From the NCBI GenBank assembly GCA_009760855.2, contig WPIO01000017.1:312001-372000 (forward strand): a stretch of 60,000 nt of DNA. Direction: 5' to 3'. Numbering within the stretch: position 1 is the first letter of the stretch; the number at the start of each line of letters is the position of its first letter. Shown here in pieces: positions 1 to 10,205 of this stretch. A program made the translations under genes and the position numbers. The stretch is from Cristatella mucedo (lineage: Eukaryota > Bryozoa > Phylactolaemata > Cristatellidae). The notes below the pieces were generated by a model. That model was not told the origin of the DNA. It worked only from the letters and a program-made list of their open reading frames with translations, and made no database searches.

Positions 1-105
1 GGATTAGCAGGTCTGGCCCAGGTCGTGGGTTCGAGCCCCGTGGCATATGTGAAGCGCCTGAATAGATTAAATTCTCTTAGGGAAGAATACAGATTAATTA
101 TTTCT
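1..105 (+). mobile_element. SINE-A, cut by the window edge
   Basis: B-box GGTCGTGGGTTCGAGCC and tail AAGCGCCTGAATAGATTAAA. A second, partial B-box-like piece and tail follow at 115-175 (GCACTATACAAATAAATTAT). Confidence 0.75.
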
Positions 106-194
106 TAGCTGCTGCAGGAATCAAACTTACGACCTGGGTCGTGAGTAAAGTTCTTAGGGCACTATACAAATAAATTATATTTTTAATTTTATTT

Positions 195-305
195 TTATCT
201 TATGTAATGTAATGTATCTAGGTGCATATCTCCACAAAGGAAGTGTTGGCTGGAGAGTTTTCTATGCCGCACTCATAGCCTAAGCAGCTTTCGGTGCACA
301 TATAA
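195..305 (-). mobile_element. LINE family B 3' tail fragment
   Basis: ATGTAATGTAATGTATCT (reversed tail), then GGAGAGTTTTCTATGCCGCA and AAGCAGCTTTCGGTGCA, as at 20965-21080. Confidence 0.7.
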
Positions 306-677
306 TGTGAAGTGCATTGATGCCGTAGAAAGATATTCTGTTCTCGTAGGGGGGGCTGTAGAAATGTTTAGAATTGCTTTGACCCAACGGTTGCCGTGTG
401 TCATTGTTAACTGCTACTCATTGACTCCTTGCGGTGGAATCCGGAAGGCCTGCCTCGTGTCCTTAATTTTGTGTTAGCTCAACCCAACCACTCAGGTGCT
501 CCACTGCTTGCTGCCTTGGCCGGGCATGCTTGTCGGCAAAGCTCTTGACCATACCTTGCCTGGCGGCTGCGAACGTTCTGTGCATCGTGCTGCTGTGCAG
601 CGATTGCTTGTGAAAAATCTCACTGCTCCCACATTCGCTGACTCTGCTAGTACGCCCGGTCGTTTTGTGTCTTGCAG
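306..677. other. Mondo intron sequence, nothing recognised
   Basis: Precedes the first visible exon. Open frames here do not continue Mondo. Confidence 0.5.
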
Positions 678-1031
678 ATGGTCAGCAACAAGCCACGTTC
701 CATCGCTCCAGCTCCTCGGACTGGTGGCAGCGGCCTCGTGGCGGTGGCTGCTGCGGCAGCCACGGCGTGCTCTCCGGCAACGCTGGCTGTGCACTCTGCC
801 CAGCCACAGCAGCAGCAGGCCGCCAGCGCCGTGACAGCAGCCAGCACGTTCCTTGCCCAGCTGCTCACAGCAGGCAGTGTTCTGGTTTCGCCTGCCTCTG
901 CTTCCGGCCCGCCTCCATCGGCCACTGGCATCAAGGCTGACCTGTCGCCGATGGGCAGTGCAGCACTGCTGGCGCAGTACCAGCCCATCAAAGCGGTGCA
1001 GCTGGGTGGCACTCATTCACCGCCACCGCTG
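678..1031 (+). CDS. Mondo: Mondo exon a: Ala/Gln/Ser-rich linker
   Basis: Opens after a T-rich tract and TTGCAG, and ends before GTGGGT. It is 354 nt, phase 0 to 0. It encodes 118 residues rich in Ala, Ser, Pro and Gln with a short Gln run (QPQQQQ), typical of the poorly conserved middle of Mondo proteins. An ATG happens to open the exon, but the acceptor and the open frame before it point to an internal exon. A donor 4 nt downstream (GTAGCT at 1036) is possible but would break the phase with the next exon. Confidence 0.7.
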
Positions 1032-4000
1032 GTGGGTAGCTGTGTGACTCTTGAGCGAACTCTTTTATTTCTGAGCTGGCGAGTGATCTTCCTGCTTGCC
1101 AATAAGCTCAACTGCATCCCTAGATGGGAAGAGACTAGATTATTTCCTCGCATCCTTTGGGTCCAACAGATTAGCAGTTCCTGGGAGCTGCCTGAAGACG
1201 ATTAGAGATTGGTGCTTTGCCTCTAGGGCGACACCGGCTTCGAAATCCTATGCCTAAGAAAATTTGCCATGTTAGTTCCTGCACACTTTCAAGACTGGCC
1301 TGTGGGTGTGTAATCTAATAGCCTGAAATTTATCATCATCTGTAACTTTGAAAAGCCGCACCGACCAAGTGGGTAATTACACTGGATAGCTTTCTGTAGC
1401 GCACTCTAAATCTAACCGGCATTCGGCTCACCTACTGTTGCCATCGGGTTCATCTTACTAAAGAAAGATACGGTGAGTCGGAATGGAAGTCGAGGAAGTG
1501 AGTAGCATGGAGGTAGCAGCTAATGACAGGTGGAAAGGATGTGCCACAGTCGGCCGCAGGAGAGAAGATTGTCGTTTCGTAACAATTGCGGAAGTGAGTT
1601 CACTGTCACCAAGGGTTTTAAGTGAAGGAAAGCTGCGACTTCATAATCTGCCGAGGACCCGAGTGCGCAAAAAAGCTGAAACTAGTGCATCAGTTCAGTT
1701 AGGTAAGAAGGAGCCATGCCATGGCAGGCCTTGTGGGTCAGAGTTAGAATTGTGCTCTCTTTTCGTTGGTTTACCTGGTGCAATCGCAGCTACTTAAGCA
1801 AAATAAACACCTGGCCGAAACTTTGAGAGTTGTTGGCTAACCTAGTCACCACATTAAGAAGGCAACACTTGACCCAGAACTGATTCTGTCCTATTTCCTT
1901 ATTGCCATCCCTATACAAGACACAAACAAGTAGTGGCAGACCAGCTAAACTCGCAGGCCAACACTTCGAACCTAGTAAGATTCATTCAGATTTTATAGTA
2001 AATCGCCTTAAAGATTCTGCACTGCTACGAGTGTTTAACAACCTTCTCATGCGTGAAGGGTGCACAGTCGCTCTGGTAGGTCTGCTGAATATTTCGGCAG
2101 CATTTGATGTCACTGTTCACCATGTCTTCGGGATTCTATCATTTTGTGCTGATACTGGCACTGCTCTGCATCGGTTTAGGTCGCAACTCGGTTGGAGATT
2201 TCGGAATCTAGATGCCAGTGGCCAGCAGTCGTCCGGCAAGCCTTTAAAAGCATTGGTTACCCCAGGAATCTGTGCTACGAGTCCCATGGTTTTCATAGCT
2301 AATGCTCTCCGTCTTTGCTGATGTATTTGCCTGGCTCAATCTAGGATATCATTTTTATGAAGATGACATGCAGCTTTAGCTGCTCTTTGATTCTTTTCTA
2401 CCTTCAAGCACTCTAAACTCTCTTAAACTAACTTACTAGTTATAGGCAGACCCAGTGGTCTCGGAAATCGGAAACCCTTACCCTCATAATAGGGTCGGTT
2501 AGGCATATGTTGTATAGCCTCTGCATGGAATCTAAGTTTCCTGTTTTAAAATGACCTTTTGCTTAATGACCTGGTGAGCACCATAGTCGGAGTCTGCCTA
2601 CCTTCAGCTATATACCTTGTAAAAACTTGGACTTGCTTAGATAAGGATACCACAGCCAATCTTGTCCATGCATTAGTGATGTCCTATCCATACTTCTTTA
2701 ACTCACTACTCCCAGGTTTTTCTGCCTGTACAAAATGATGTTTGATGTTCGTGCAAATTCTGTAACCTTGCTTATCTTTAGTGAACCTCACAACTGCCTT
2801 ATTTCAGCAGATAATTCCTATTGCCCACTGTAAACATAGTGATAGCCATGATGGCTCTCTTACTGCCGTATAAATGAGGTTGTTGCATCGCCTAACATTG
2901 GCATCTTACTTTGGACCACTTCTCTTCGAACGGCACTGGCTATCAAGCATGTGTCGACTTATAAAGTTATGGTACTCATTTCTATGTCTTCAATTTCTTC
3001 ATCTGGCTTAACTACCTGAAATACTTTCTGATGGAGCTATGTTTGTTAGAGCACTTCTGATTCAAGTCGTCTTGCTGTGCCTTAAACGAACCTCAAATAC
3101 GTTAGAGACCGTGCATTCCTGTTCGTATGCACCCTAAGCTTGTCATTGTCTGCTAGCTGATCTCTCATCTTTTAAAAGATGCTGAAATCTCACCTGCTTC
3201 TTGGCTTTATCGGTGCGCATTGTCCTTTTTACCCTTAAGCATTATAAAATTGTGCAGGTCAACTCTAACCGACTGACCTTCTTTTCCAGCATATATGAAG
3301 TGCCTAAAAAAGGCCCTTTAGAGCTCGGACCAAATGTTTTTATTGTTATTATTATTTTCGGTAGGGCTCCTGTAGGGCTGCTGGCTGGATCACTCAGGCG
3401 TATCCATGCCTTCCCTTTGCCGCGTGAAATTCTTCCACGTGTGTGCTGATTGTTCTGCTGCAGCTGTATTGTGGGGGCGGGCGCGCAGCGTGACGAAGAG
3501 AGAAGATGAAGCCGCTACCCAAATATGGGTAGAGATGAATGACGATGGCTGTGTGTGCGCGCGTGTGAGTGCGTGTCTATGCATATAACGAGAGTGAGAG
3601 ACAGACAAAGAGAGAGAGACAGACAGACACAGAAAAGGAGCTCACGGGTTGTGTGCTCATTGGTTTGGCGAAGGGTGCAAGTCCGGTTGTGGGCGGACAA
3701 CATGGCAGCCGTGTGCCGCGCCCACACTTTCACTCTTGAATAATGTCCAAGTTGTCCAATCTGGATTTGTGCGTTGTGCCAGTGTGTTGTACTTGTCTTT
3801 CCAAACCGTCGAATTGAACGGCCCCCATTGCATTTCAATGTTGCACCTCGTTGCAGGCAACTGCTCGCGGCTCGGCAGTGGCTATGTCCTCTGGTGGTAG
3901 CAGTGCCTCCGCCTCAGCTAGTGGCGGCAAGCAGCGGCAAGCGTCAAGACAGCCGTCGCAGTCGGCAGCCAGCCCTCCTGCCGTGCAGGCAGCGCCAGCC

Positions 4001-7000
4001 TCGCCTCTCTATCGCCAGCTGTCACAGACTCAGACATCGCAGCAGCAGTTGACAGCCGATTCACGTAAGCTTTGCACGGTCCCGCCTCCTGAAAACTTGC
4101 CTAACGCCTGGATGATTAGTGCCTGGACATGCGACGTCTCTGTCAAATCAGGTACGCCTAAATATAATATTGCATGTATAAAAATAAAACGTATGTACAT
4201 CATTTCTGGAAGCATTAGCATTTTATTTTGTCGTTTTACCTGCTCGGTCTTGTTTGGAAATGCATTTCGAGTTTCCTCTTTAGTTGGGCATTTGTTGATA
4301 AGTGCAAACCTGCCATTCAGAAGGCTGCATGAAAACCAACGTTAAAAGTGGCTCCTCTGAGAAGCACAGATTAGATGAGCAGTAGAGTTATTATTTGAGG
4401 CAGGACGTAATGGTTGCCTATGGTTAAGTAGTGCTGAGTGCATGTTTGATTTTTGTATGTTCATCATATCGTAACAACTGTACAGGTGTCATACTCTATG
4501 CTGTTTTCTATGGCTAGCTCAGAACCAATTTCGGTTTCACCGACCGAATTTGCTGTCTCATGCGAGGCAACCCTTAACACAAAGGAGAACGGAAAGGTAG
4601 TTAATGAACGCGTGTATACATGTGTGTGTGCTCTAGCTTGCGTGTGAGTGGGTGTGTGTGCATTGGGTACAATGCGCAAACATGTATGTGTGCCTGGTCA
4701 TGTGCTGAAGCTCTTTTGACATTATGAAAGCAATCTTAGTACTGGCTATTTAAAGCTGAATGTCTGCCAAGACTAGGTTCTTTTTGTTGTACTTTTCACG
4801 CACGAACATGTTTTGTGTCTTTTCTATTTGCATGCCTAGTTGCTACGCAGCACGCTAGTTGCTACGCAGCACGCTAGTTGCTACGCAGCACGCTAGTTGC
4901 TACGCAGCACGCTAGTTGCTACGCAGCACGCTAGTTGCTACGCAGCACGCTAGTTGCTACGCAGCACGCTAGTTGCTACGCAGCACGCTAGTTGCTACGC
5001 AGCACGCTAGTTGCTACGCAGCACGCTAGTTGCTACGCAGCACGCTAGTTGCTACGCAGCACGCTAGTTGCTACGCAGCACGCTAGTTGCTACGCAGCAC
5101 GCTAGTTGCTACGCAGCACGCTAGTTGCTACGCAGCACGCTAGTTGCTACGCAGCACGCTAGTTGCTACGCAGCACGCTAGTTGCTGGGCCTGGAGCTCG
5201 CCATGGTGCTAGCTCGCTTGATTGCTGTTGCATTCTGTGTGTTGAGGCAGCGAGTTTAGTGGCAGTACGTTTGCTAATCGGACGAAATCTGAATTGCAGC
5301 CCCCTTTTTCCAAGACGACAGCTGCAGCTTGCCCGAGAGTGCAATAGCAGAAGCTGCCAAGGTACTCACACGTTACGCTGCTGATCTCACTGCATCCCCC
5401 AATGCTGGCGGCGCTGCAAGCGCTCTCTTGTTCGGCTTTTTGCAAAAGCTTCGCGCACCCTTGGCCGCTAATTGCTTCTGCTACATGCTGTCTTTGTTTT
5501 CACTGTCTAATATGAGCTGAATGATTGTCTGGTTTTTTGAGTGCTCAGTGTGGCAGCAGCGTTCTAGACGTGTACTCCTAGAACCTTTTGGGGCTTGGTT
5601 GTAAGCCGACGGGTAAGCTGGTTTTCGTTCTCCGTGCGCCCCACTGGTGAATGTGCTGAGCATATTCGGGGCAAACGGTTTCTGGTGTCGAGTGTCGACC
5701 TTCTTTCCATGGCAGCTTCGACCTGCAAAGCATGCTCTGCCACTCGGAACCGTTCAGGGCCCCAATCAGGTAACAATCGCCTACAAAGATGGAATGATGC
5801 TTGGTTAACCTGAGATGAATGCTTGATGTGCATCAAAGCAGGAAACCAGTCATTAGGAAACCAGCCAATGGTGTGCAGTCGGTTACCCTGGTTTTGCCAA
5901 GGGATATGTGCTCACCTTTTTCGACCAGTGCCTCGTGGTCTCGAGCCTCGTGCATACGTAAAGGGTCGAGATTAAGCTCTCTGAAGACGCTAGACAAAGA
6001 ATGAGTGCTTGTTTATTTATTCATCGGTGGTTTGCATTAAATATGCCTTGGTCAACAGTAAAGATCGGAATTGAAAGCTCTTTGTTGGAGCACTCACGGC
6101 ATGTCTCAAGTTCCCTAGGAAAAGTTGCCGATGAGAGAGCATAACTGTATTTCTTGCTGCCTATACCTTGCTTGACATTAGAGTAACCACAGCTGGGGAT
6201 GTGACGAGAAGATTTCCGAACCGTCGCTCCATTGAAATTGATGTTCCATTTCAAGGCAGCGCATGAGTGACACTTCTATCCGTACGTGTGTTTGCCCTTA
6301 TTTACCCAAGGGAAAGGTTTTCCTGTACACGATTGCGGTCCAGGATTGCATAAACATGTACCTTCTACGGACAGAGTTGGCATCCCGTGATCTAAGTTGT
6401 GGCTAGTGACAGACAACAGTGTGGAATTCAGGCTTCCTTGACAAGCAATTCCTCCATAAGCAGTTGAGCTCGGTTACTGTAGGAGTTAGAGGCAGTTTGA
6501 GGTCCTTAATTTAATTTGCACGATGCAGGTAGATGGCGCGCAAGCCTGCGGTTCAAAAATGGAGACCAGACCGAACACTCGTTGGGTCCTGCATAGTCTT
6601 ATCTTTTGCTCTCCAGAATGGCACGTTCTGGCTAGCTCTTTCGGGCTTGGATTCGTCTGACCACTCACTACCAGTGGATCTAGAATTTGAGCTCTGCGAC
6701 CGATGCCCACTCAGGCTAATGGCACCCTCTGTCTGTCAGCTCTGTGGCTGGCTGGCTTGGGGTGGGTAGGGGGGGGGTTTGGAGAAGAAGAGACACTGGT
6801 AGGTAGCACAGGAAAGCCGTAGTAGGGCAAGGCTGCATATGGACGATTTGCCTTTCTGTGTGCATCGTCCGTGGTTCTAAGCGCAAACATGTATCAAGCC
6901 TGAGGCTTGAGTGTGAAGTGCCTGGCAGTTGCTTGCTGCTGCTGCTGCCCAGCACCACCATCTCCAGTACCCAGTAGGCACGGTTGGTGCCTGAGACAGC

Positions 7001-7784
7001 GGCACCAGGTTGCTACTGACATTCGGTGCTTCGTATCGTCGCAAGCGTTTACTTGAGTAGCACTCAAGTGTTGTCGGCGCCCTTGCATTAGCGTTTGCTG
7101 CGCCATCCTATTGCAGGCTGGTAGCCGAGCCTCTCCCGGCAAAAGCGATGGCAGCTGTGGAAAAGACGGTCGAAGGATATCGCACATATCGGCAGAGCAG
7201 AAGCGACGCGGCCACATTAAAAGTGGGTTTGACGTTTTACATACCCTTATTCCAGCACTTTCGCAGAATCCTAACACCAAGGTCAGCAAGGCCGCCATGC
7301 TGCAGAAGACTGCTGAGTATTGCCGGAAGCTGAAAGCGGAGCGCTCGCATGTGCAAGAGGAGACCGATCAACTAAAGCAGGAAATAGAGGCGCTCAATGC
7401 ATCCATAGCGTAAGAGCCGTGGCTGCCGGTTGCTACCCCATTTCGTGTGCTGCTGTCAGCCGTGCTACCGCCGTACGTCCGTCCGTTGCAGCAACTGTCA
7501 GTCAGTCTGTGTCCGTCCGTTGTAGCAACTGTCAGTCTCAGTTGCCTGCCACCGGCGCTCCCGTGACCAGGCAGCGAAACGACCAGATGAAGGAGGCATT
7601 CACTCGTTACGTCCAAGAGAGAACCTTGCAGAACTGGAAGTTCTACATATTGAGCAAGATTGCTGAGCCCCTCTTCGATTCGTTCAACAGCATGGTGTCC
7701 ACGGCGAGCCTCGACGAGCTCTACAGGACGTCACTCTCGTGGCTCGAGCAGCATGGATCCCTGCCTTCCCTGCGGCCCGGTGAG

Positions 7785-7821
<37 letters not shown>

Positions 7822-9377
7822 GCCGTGGCCGCCATCGGTGTCGTGCTCGAGAGCTTGTTTCGGGTATGCATGGAGTGCCTGCGTGACGTGTCATCGTTTT
7901 TTAAGAGATTGTCACTTTTCGTTCGCACCAGATAGGCTCGAATCGTAGACGGCGATCTGTTGCTTGGCCGATGCTGCCTGCTCTTAAGCATTTGCGTCGC
8001 GTACGCTCGATGCCATCGGTCGTCGAGGCTGAAAGCGTTGATTTTGCCAGCAAGCCATCGATTGGCTGGCCACCTTCGAAATTGTTGCGTCTTGTGCAGA
8101 GCGCTCACGCTGGGCTCCAAAGATGCGCAAGGAGCTACATTGGACTAGTCCTTGCCCTCAAAAGAAGCTCGGCAGTCCTTTCTTGATGGCCTCTGTTAAT
8201 CGTTTGTGCACATGGTTTGTGATTAGTGAATAAATAAATAAAATTCATTTATCTAGAGCCTAAGGAGAACTGAAATCTTTATCCGGGCGCTTCATGCGGC
8301 CCCTTCCCCCCTCCCGCAGGGCTTGAGCCCATGACCTCGAACGTCAAGGCGACTGCAGATATTTACCTCATCTGATCAGGGATTGCTGATAGATGTAAGC
8401 TTGCAATCTACTTCTCCCTTGCAGTAGGCTGTACGTTATTGAAACAGAGCAACAGAAATAGCCCCTCACCACACTACAGTCCTTTATCTCTCACGTGTGT
8501 TGGTGAATGGTGCGCGTGTCAGCTGAAGCCAGCACTGTCTGTATCGACAGTGGCCTAATATCACTGGAATACTGGTAATATAGTGATTAGGTGATGATAA
8601 AATTTTGTGGGAATCTTTCCTTGTTTGGTATTTTTGGCAGATTCTTCCCTTGATTACCTCGAAGCAGTGGTCAGAAAGCAGTCCCGTGAAGCATAGCATG
8701 ACCGAGCACAATGCTATCTGTCATGCAATCAGTTTTATTCGTCATGCAGTGTCTTCGGGCAACCGAGATCAGTAGTGGTAGCAGACAAAGTTTATTTCAC
8801 TGGCTATGACTGGAAGCTAGTATGGAGCTTTCTTTAAAAACAGAACTGCTTGTGGCTATCCATTACCTTAAGATCAGCCTTATCTTTTATTGAATCTGCC
8901 GACTTTTTATGTAATATACTGTTTGGGTCTTAGGTAGTATGGAAATACCTCTGTACCCTAGATGAAACTGCATTTTGTGAGCATGGATAGCCCGATGCAC
9001 GTGTGGCAGCTGATCACGTGATTCTCGTATCTTGGTTTAATTTTTTTTTAGCTGATTTAACACCCTCATTTGTGTAGTGGTTGAATCGCCTTATCGGCTA
9101 TCACCGCTTCTTTCGGTTGGTAATAAGAAATCGCCCAACTGCAGGATTCGAACTTACGACCTCAGAAGTGGCAAGCGAGCACCTTACCTTGTGGGCTGCT
9201 TACTAAGCCGGTTAGGCTTACCATACGTATAGTTGCTGTGCTTTCTTCTTTGTAGTTGTGTTGGAGTCGCTCCGTCAGCTGAGTAGGAGTACCAACATTC
9301 TAACAGATCCGTCTAGCTTTCCTAAGCAGGCCGTGGAGGCAGTGACTGAATCACGCACAAAAGGATCGTCGCGGTGA
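678..9377 (+). CDS. Mondo: Mondo (MLXIP/MLXIPL-like) transcription factor, C-terminal half, 6 exons
   Basis: Exons 678-1031, 3857-4064, 5300-5361, 7117-7409, 7526-7779 and 9256-9377 all have AG/GT borders and matching phases (0-0, 0-1, 1-0, 0-2, 2-1, 1-stop), giving 430 residues to a TGA at 9375-9377. Seen: an Ala/Ser/Gln-rich linker; a bHLH basic region with RRISHISAEQKRR followed by a leucine zipper; then the family-specific C-terminal block with LPATGAPVTRQR, LQNWKFYILSKI, FNSMVSTASLDEL and NILTDPSSFPKQA. Known: Mondo proteins pair with Mlx, shuttle between cytoplasm and nucleus, and activate glucose-responsive genes through carbohydrate response elements. The N-terminal glucose-sensing (MCR) exons lie before the window; vertebrate members are about 850-920 residues, so roughly half is visible. 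The linker exons are less certain than the bHLH and C-terminal exons because low-complexity sequence is weak evidence, but the phases support them. Confidence 0.93.
1330..1800 (-). mobile_element. LINE family B, 3' fragment, strongly decayed
   Basis: Colinear with the 3' ends of the copies at 20950-22000 and 40370-41515: the tail (about 1330-1370), then the GCGCACTC box, then the degraded C-terminal coding part. It lies in the Mondo intron, antisense to the gene. No open frame remains. Confidence 0.65.
1870..3340 (+). mobile_element. L2-like LINE (family A), decayed reverse transcriptase
   Basis: Translation around 2070-2260 shows a degraded form of the RT block LLDLSAAFDTIDH...GTALQWFRS, and 2430-2570 is colinear in DNA with 36405-36540 of the best family A copy. 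Later stretches keep the order of that copy. A degraded tail (AAGTGCCTAAAAAAGGCCCTT) sits near 3299. It fills half of the Mondo intron 1032-3856, and many stops and indels make it a dead copy. Confidence 0.75.
3550..3636. repeat. Imperfect (GT)n followed by (GA)n/(GACA)n simple repeat
   Basis: Purine/pyrimidine-alternating GTGTGCGCGCGTGTG is followed by GAGAGAGACAGACAGACAC. It lies in the Mondo intron before the exon at 3857. Confidence 0.7.
3857..4064 (+). CDS. Mondo: Mondo exon b: Ser/Gln/Ala-rich linker
   Basis: Acceptor GTTGCAG and donor GTAAGC. It is 208 nt, phase 0 to 1. It encodes about 69 residues rich in Ser, Ala and Gln (for example SASASASGGKQRQ). The start phase fits the end of the previous exon, and the end phase fits the 62-nt exon at 5300. 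Confidence 0.75.
4836..5186. repeat. 19-bp minisatellite, about 18.5 near-identical units
   Basis: The unit ctagttgctacgcagcacg repeats head to tail for 351 bp with no change that I could see between units. It lies in the Mondo intron 4065-5299, ending 113 bp before the next exon. Each unit contains a CAG that resembles a splice acceptor but lacks a pyrimidine tract. The uniformity implies recent expansion or homogenisation. Confidence 0.97.
5300..5361 (+). CDS. Mondo: Mondo exon c: 62-nt micro-exon
   Basis: Acceptor AATTGCAG and donor GTACTC. It is 62 nt, phase 1 to 0, and joins the exons either side without a shift. It encodes an acidic peptide, PFFQDDSCSLPESAIAEAAK, including the split codon's neighbours. 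It is supported mainly by phase and splice signals, since this part of Mondo is poorly conserved. Confidence 0.65.
5890..6020 (+). mobile_element. SINE-A (tRNA-derived with L2 tail), decayed
   Basis: B-box-like GGTCTCGAGCCTCGTG is followed by a tail resembling AAGCGCCTGAATAGAGATTAAGTTCTCT and a short A/T-rich end. It lies in the Mondo intron. Confidence 0.6.
7117..7409 (+). CDS. Mondo: Mondo exon d: bHLH-leucine zipper
   Basis: Acceptor ATTGCAG and donor GTAAGA (the G of the donor completes an apparent GCG TAA). It is 293 nt, phase 0 to 2. It carries the whole bHLHZip: basic region with the His-Glu-Arg E-box contacts in HISAEQKRR, helix 1 GFDVLHTLIP, loop NPNTKVS, helix 2 KAAMLQKTAEYCRKL, then zipper heptads. 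This is the DNA-binding and Mlx-pairing part. Confidence 0.95.
7410..7525 (+). other. Mondo intron with tandemly duplicated 3' splice site
   Basis: The 116-bp intron ends in two copies, 34 bp apart, of a block GTCCGTCCGTTG(C/T)AG followed by CAACTGTCAGTC. Cutting at the second AG (exon from 7526) keeps the conserved frame (ANCQSQLPATG). Cutting at the first (exon from 7492) runs into TAG after 11 codons. Confidence 0.85.
7526..7779 (+). CDS. Mondo: Mondo exon e: dimerisation/localisation region
   Basis: Acceptor GTTGTAG and donor GTGAGT. It is 254 nt, phase 2 to 1. It encodes the helical C-terminal block unique to Mondo/Mlx proteins: LPATGAPVTRQR, then QNWKFYILSKIAEPLFDSFN, then STASLDELYRTSLSWLEQH. 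It is highly conserved against vertebrate MondoA. Confidence 0.95.
7785..7821. repeat. (TGC)n triplet repeat immediately behind a 5' splice site
   Basis: About 12 uninterrupted TGC units begin at intron position +6, directly after the donor GTGAGT of Mondo exon e. Confidence 0.95.
8226..8400 (-). mobile_element. SINE-A, reverse orientation
   Basis: Reading the - strand: a B-box-like GGTCATGGGCTCAAGCCC, then a degraded L2-type tail, ending in ATTTATTTATTTA-like sequence on the left. The B-box overlaps an acceptor-like CCCGCAG, which I do not take as an exon. Confidence 0.65.
9049..9212 (-). mobile_element. SINE-B (tRNA-derived), reverse orientation
   Basis: On the - strand: A-box-like CAGCCCACAAGG, then B-box GGTCGTAAGTTCGAATCC, then a body ending in AAATCAGCT next to an A-rich stretch (T-rich on +). 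It ends 43 bp before the last Mondo exon. Five further copies lie at 23811, 24337, 24500, 45238 and 45473. Confidence 0.75.
9256..9377 (+). CDS. Mondo: Mondo last coding exon
   Basis: Acceptor CTTTGTAG after a TC-rich tract, phase 1 start, TGA at 9375-9377. It encodes VLESLRQLSRSTNILTDPSS and the rest of the C-terminus, matching the conserved end of MondoA/ChREBP (LRQL, S-I-L-T-D-P, P-x-Q-A). It is therefore the true end of the gene. Confidence 0.95.
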
Positions 9378-10205
9378 ACATCGTCCGGAATGAGTGTAAT
9401 GCTCTCAAGGACTTGATGGCAGGGGCGCTTGCACCACTGCCCCGTGGGCAGACAGATTGTTCGGCTGACACTGGCCTTCACTGGCAACTCCTTGCGAGGA
9501 AACGCCTTAGCTCTTGTATCTGCAGCAGCGGCAGGTTCATTCTGCAGCAATTGCCTTGCCCAGCTTTGCTGATCTCTAGTGGCTTCACTTGCTCTCTGCC
9601 GATACCAAGATGTTAATGCAGTCAAAGCAGTGGAGGATGTCGATACCAGTTGACAACGGGCCACTTCAGCTAGTCGTGTCTGGCATGGAAGGGAGCTACG
9701 TCCAAATTACTTGTGAAGCTCAGACCTGGCTAAGTAAATCAACTATGCTTTTGATATGCTTTAACGAGGAGCTCATGCTAACCATTGCATGTGATCATGC
9801 GTGCGATCGTGCAGCAAGTCAAGTCAGCCATCGTTTTCTACCCTTTGTCTACTGTTTTCGCTGAAGCAAGCTCGGTATGGTTTCTGTACATATCTTCGCC
9901 CCAGATCGCCCTTCAGCTGATGGCCTCCTTCGACAGTCCGATCAGAGGCATCCGTTAACAGAGCTTCACGTCGTTGATGCCTGTAGCGATCAAGTGACTA
10001 ACTACCTCGTGCCCCATGCTTGAGATCACTTGATGAATGCAGGTTATTTTTGAAGGAGCTGTGATAAGATATTTGCTGCTCTGCTGGTGTTATAGCATGA
10101 CACGCTTGCCTCTGGATTGATAAATCTTCCAGCATTCTCATCACGATGACAGCAGTTAACGAATGGCATGATTATTTTGTGAATAAACGAACTGGTTTCT
10201 TTTTT
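9378..10205 (+). other. Probable Mondo 3' UTR
   Basis: No coding continuity follows the stop. The first AATAAA after the stop is at 10182-10187, and it is followed within 20 bp by a T-rich/GT-rich stretch, as expected for a cleavage site near 10200. Confidence 0.55.
10182..10187 (+). terminator. Candidate poly(A) signal of Mondo
   Basis: AATAAA with a downstream T-run and GTGG element. Confidence 0.6.

Noticed and set aside
1-60. A genuine tRNA gene at the window start
   Set aside because: Only the B-box half is present, and it runs into an L2-type tail, as in the other SINE-A copies.
492-1016. 174-codon - strand frame
   Set aside because: A shadow of the Mondo exon and adjoining intron in antisense; no conserved motif.
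4836-5186. A CRISPR array
   Set aside because: The units are contiguous with no spacers, in an animal intron; it is a minisatellite.
7660-7935. Poly-Ala and poly-Cys frames across the TGC repeat
   Set aside because: The repeat lies behind a strong GTGAGT donor, so it is intronic; the conserved protein resumes at 9256.
8321-8400. Acceptor-like CCCGCAG followed by an open frame, as a possible Mondo last exon
   Set aside because: It is the reversed B-box of a SINE-A, while the exon at 9256 encodes the conserved Mondo C-terminus in the right phase.
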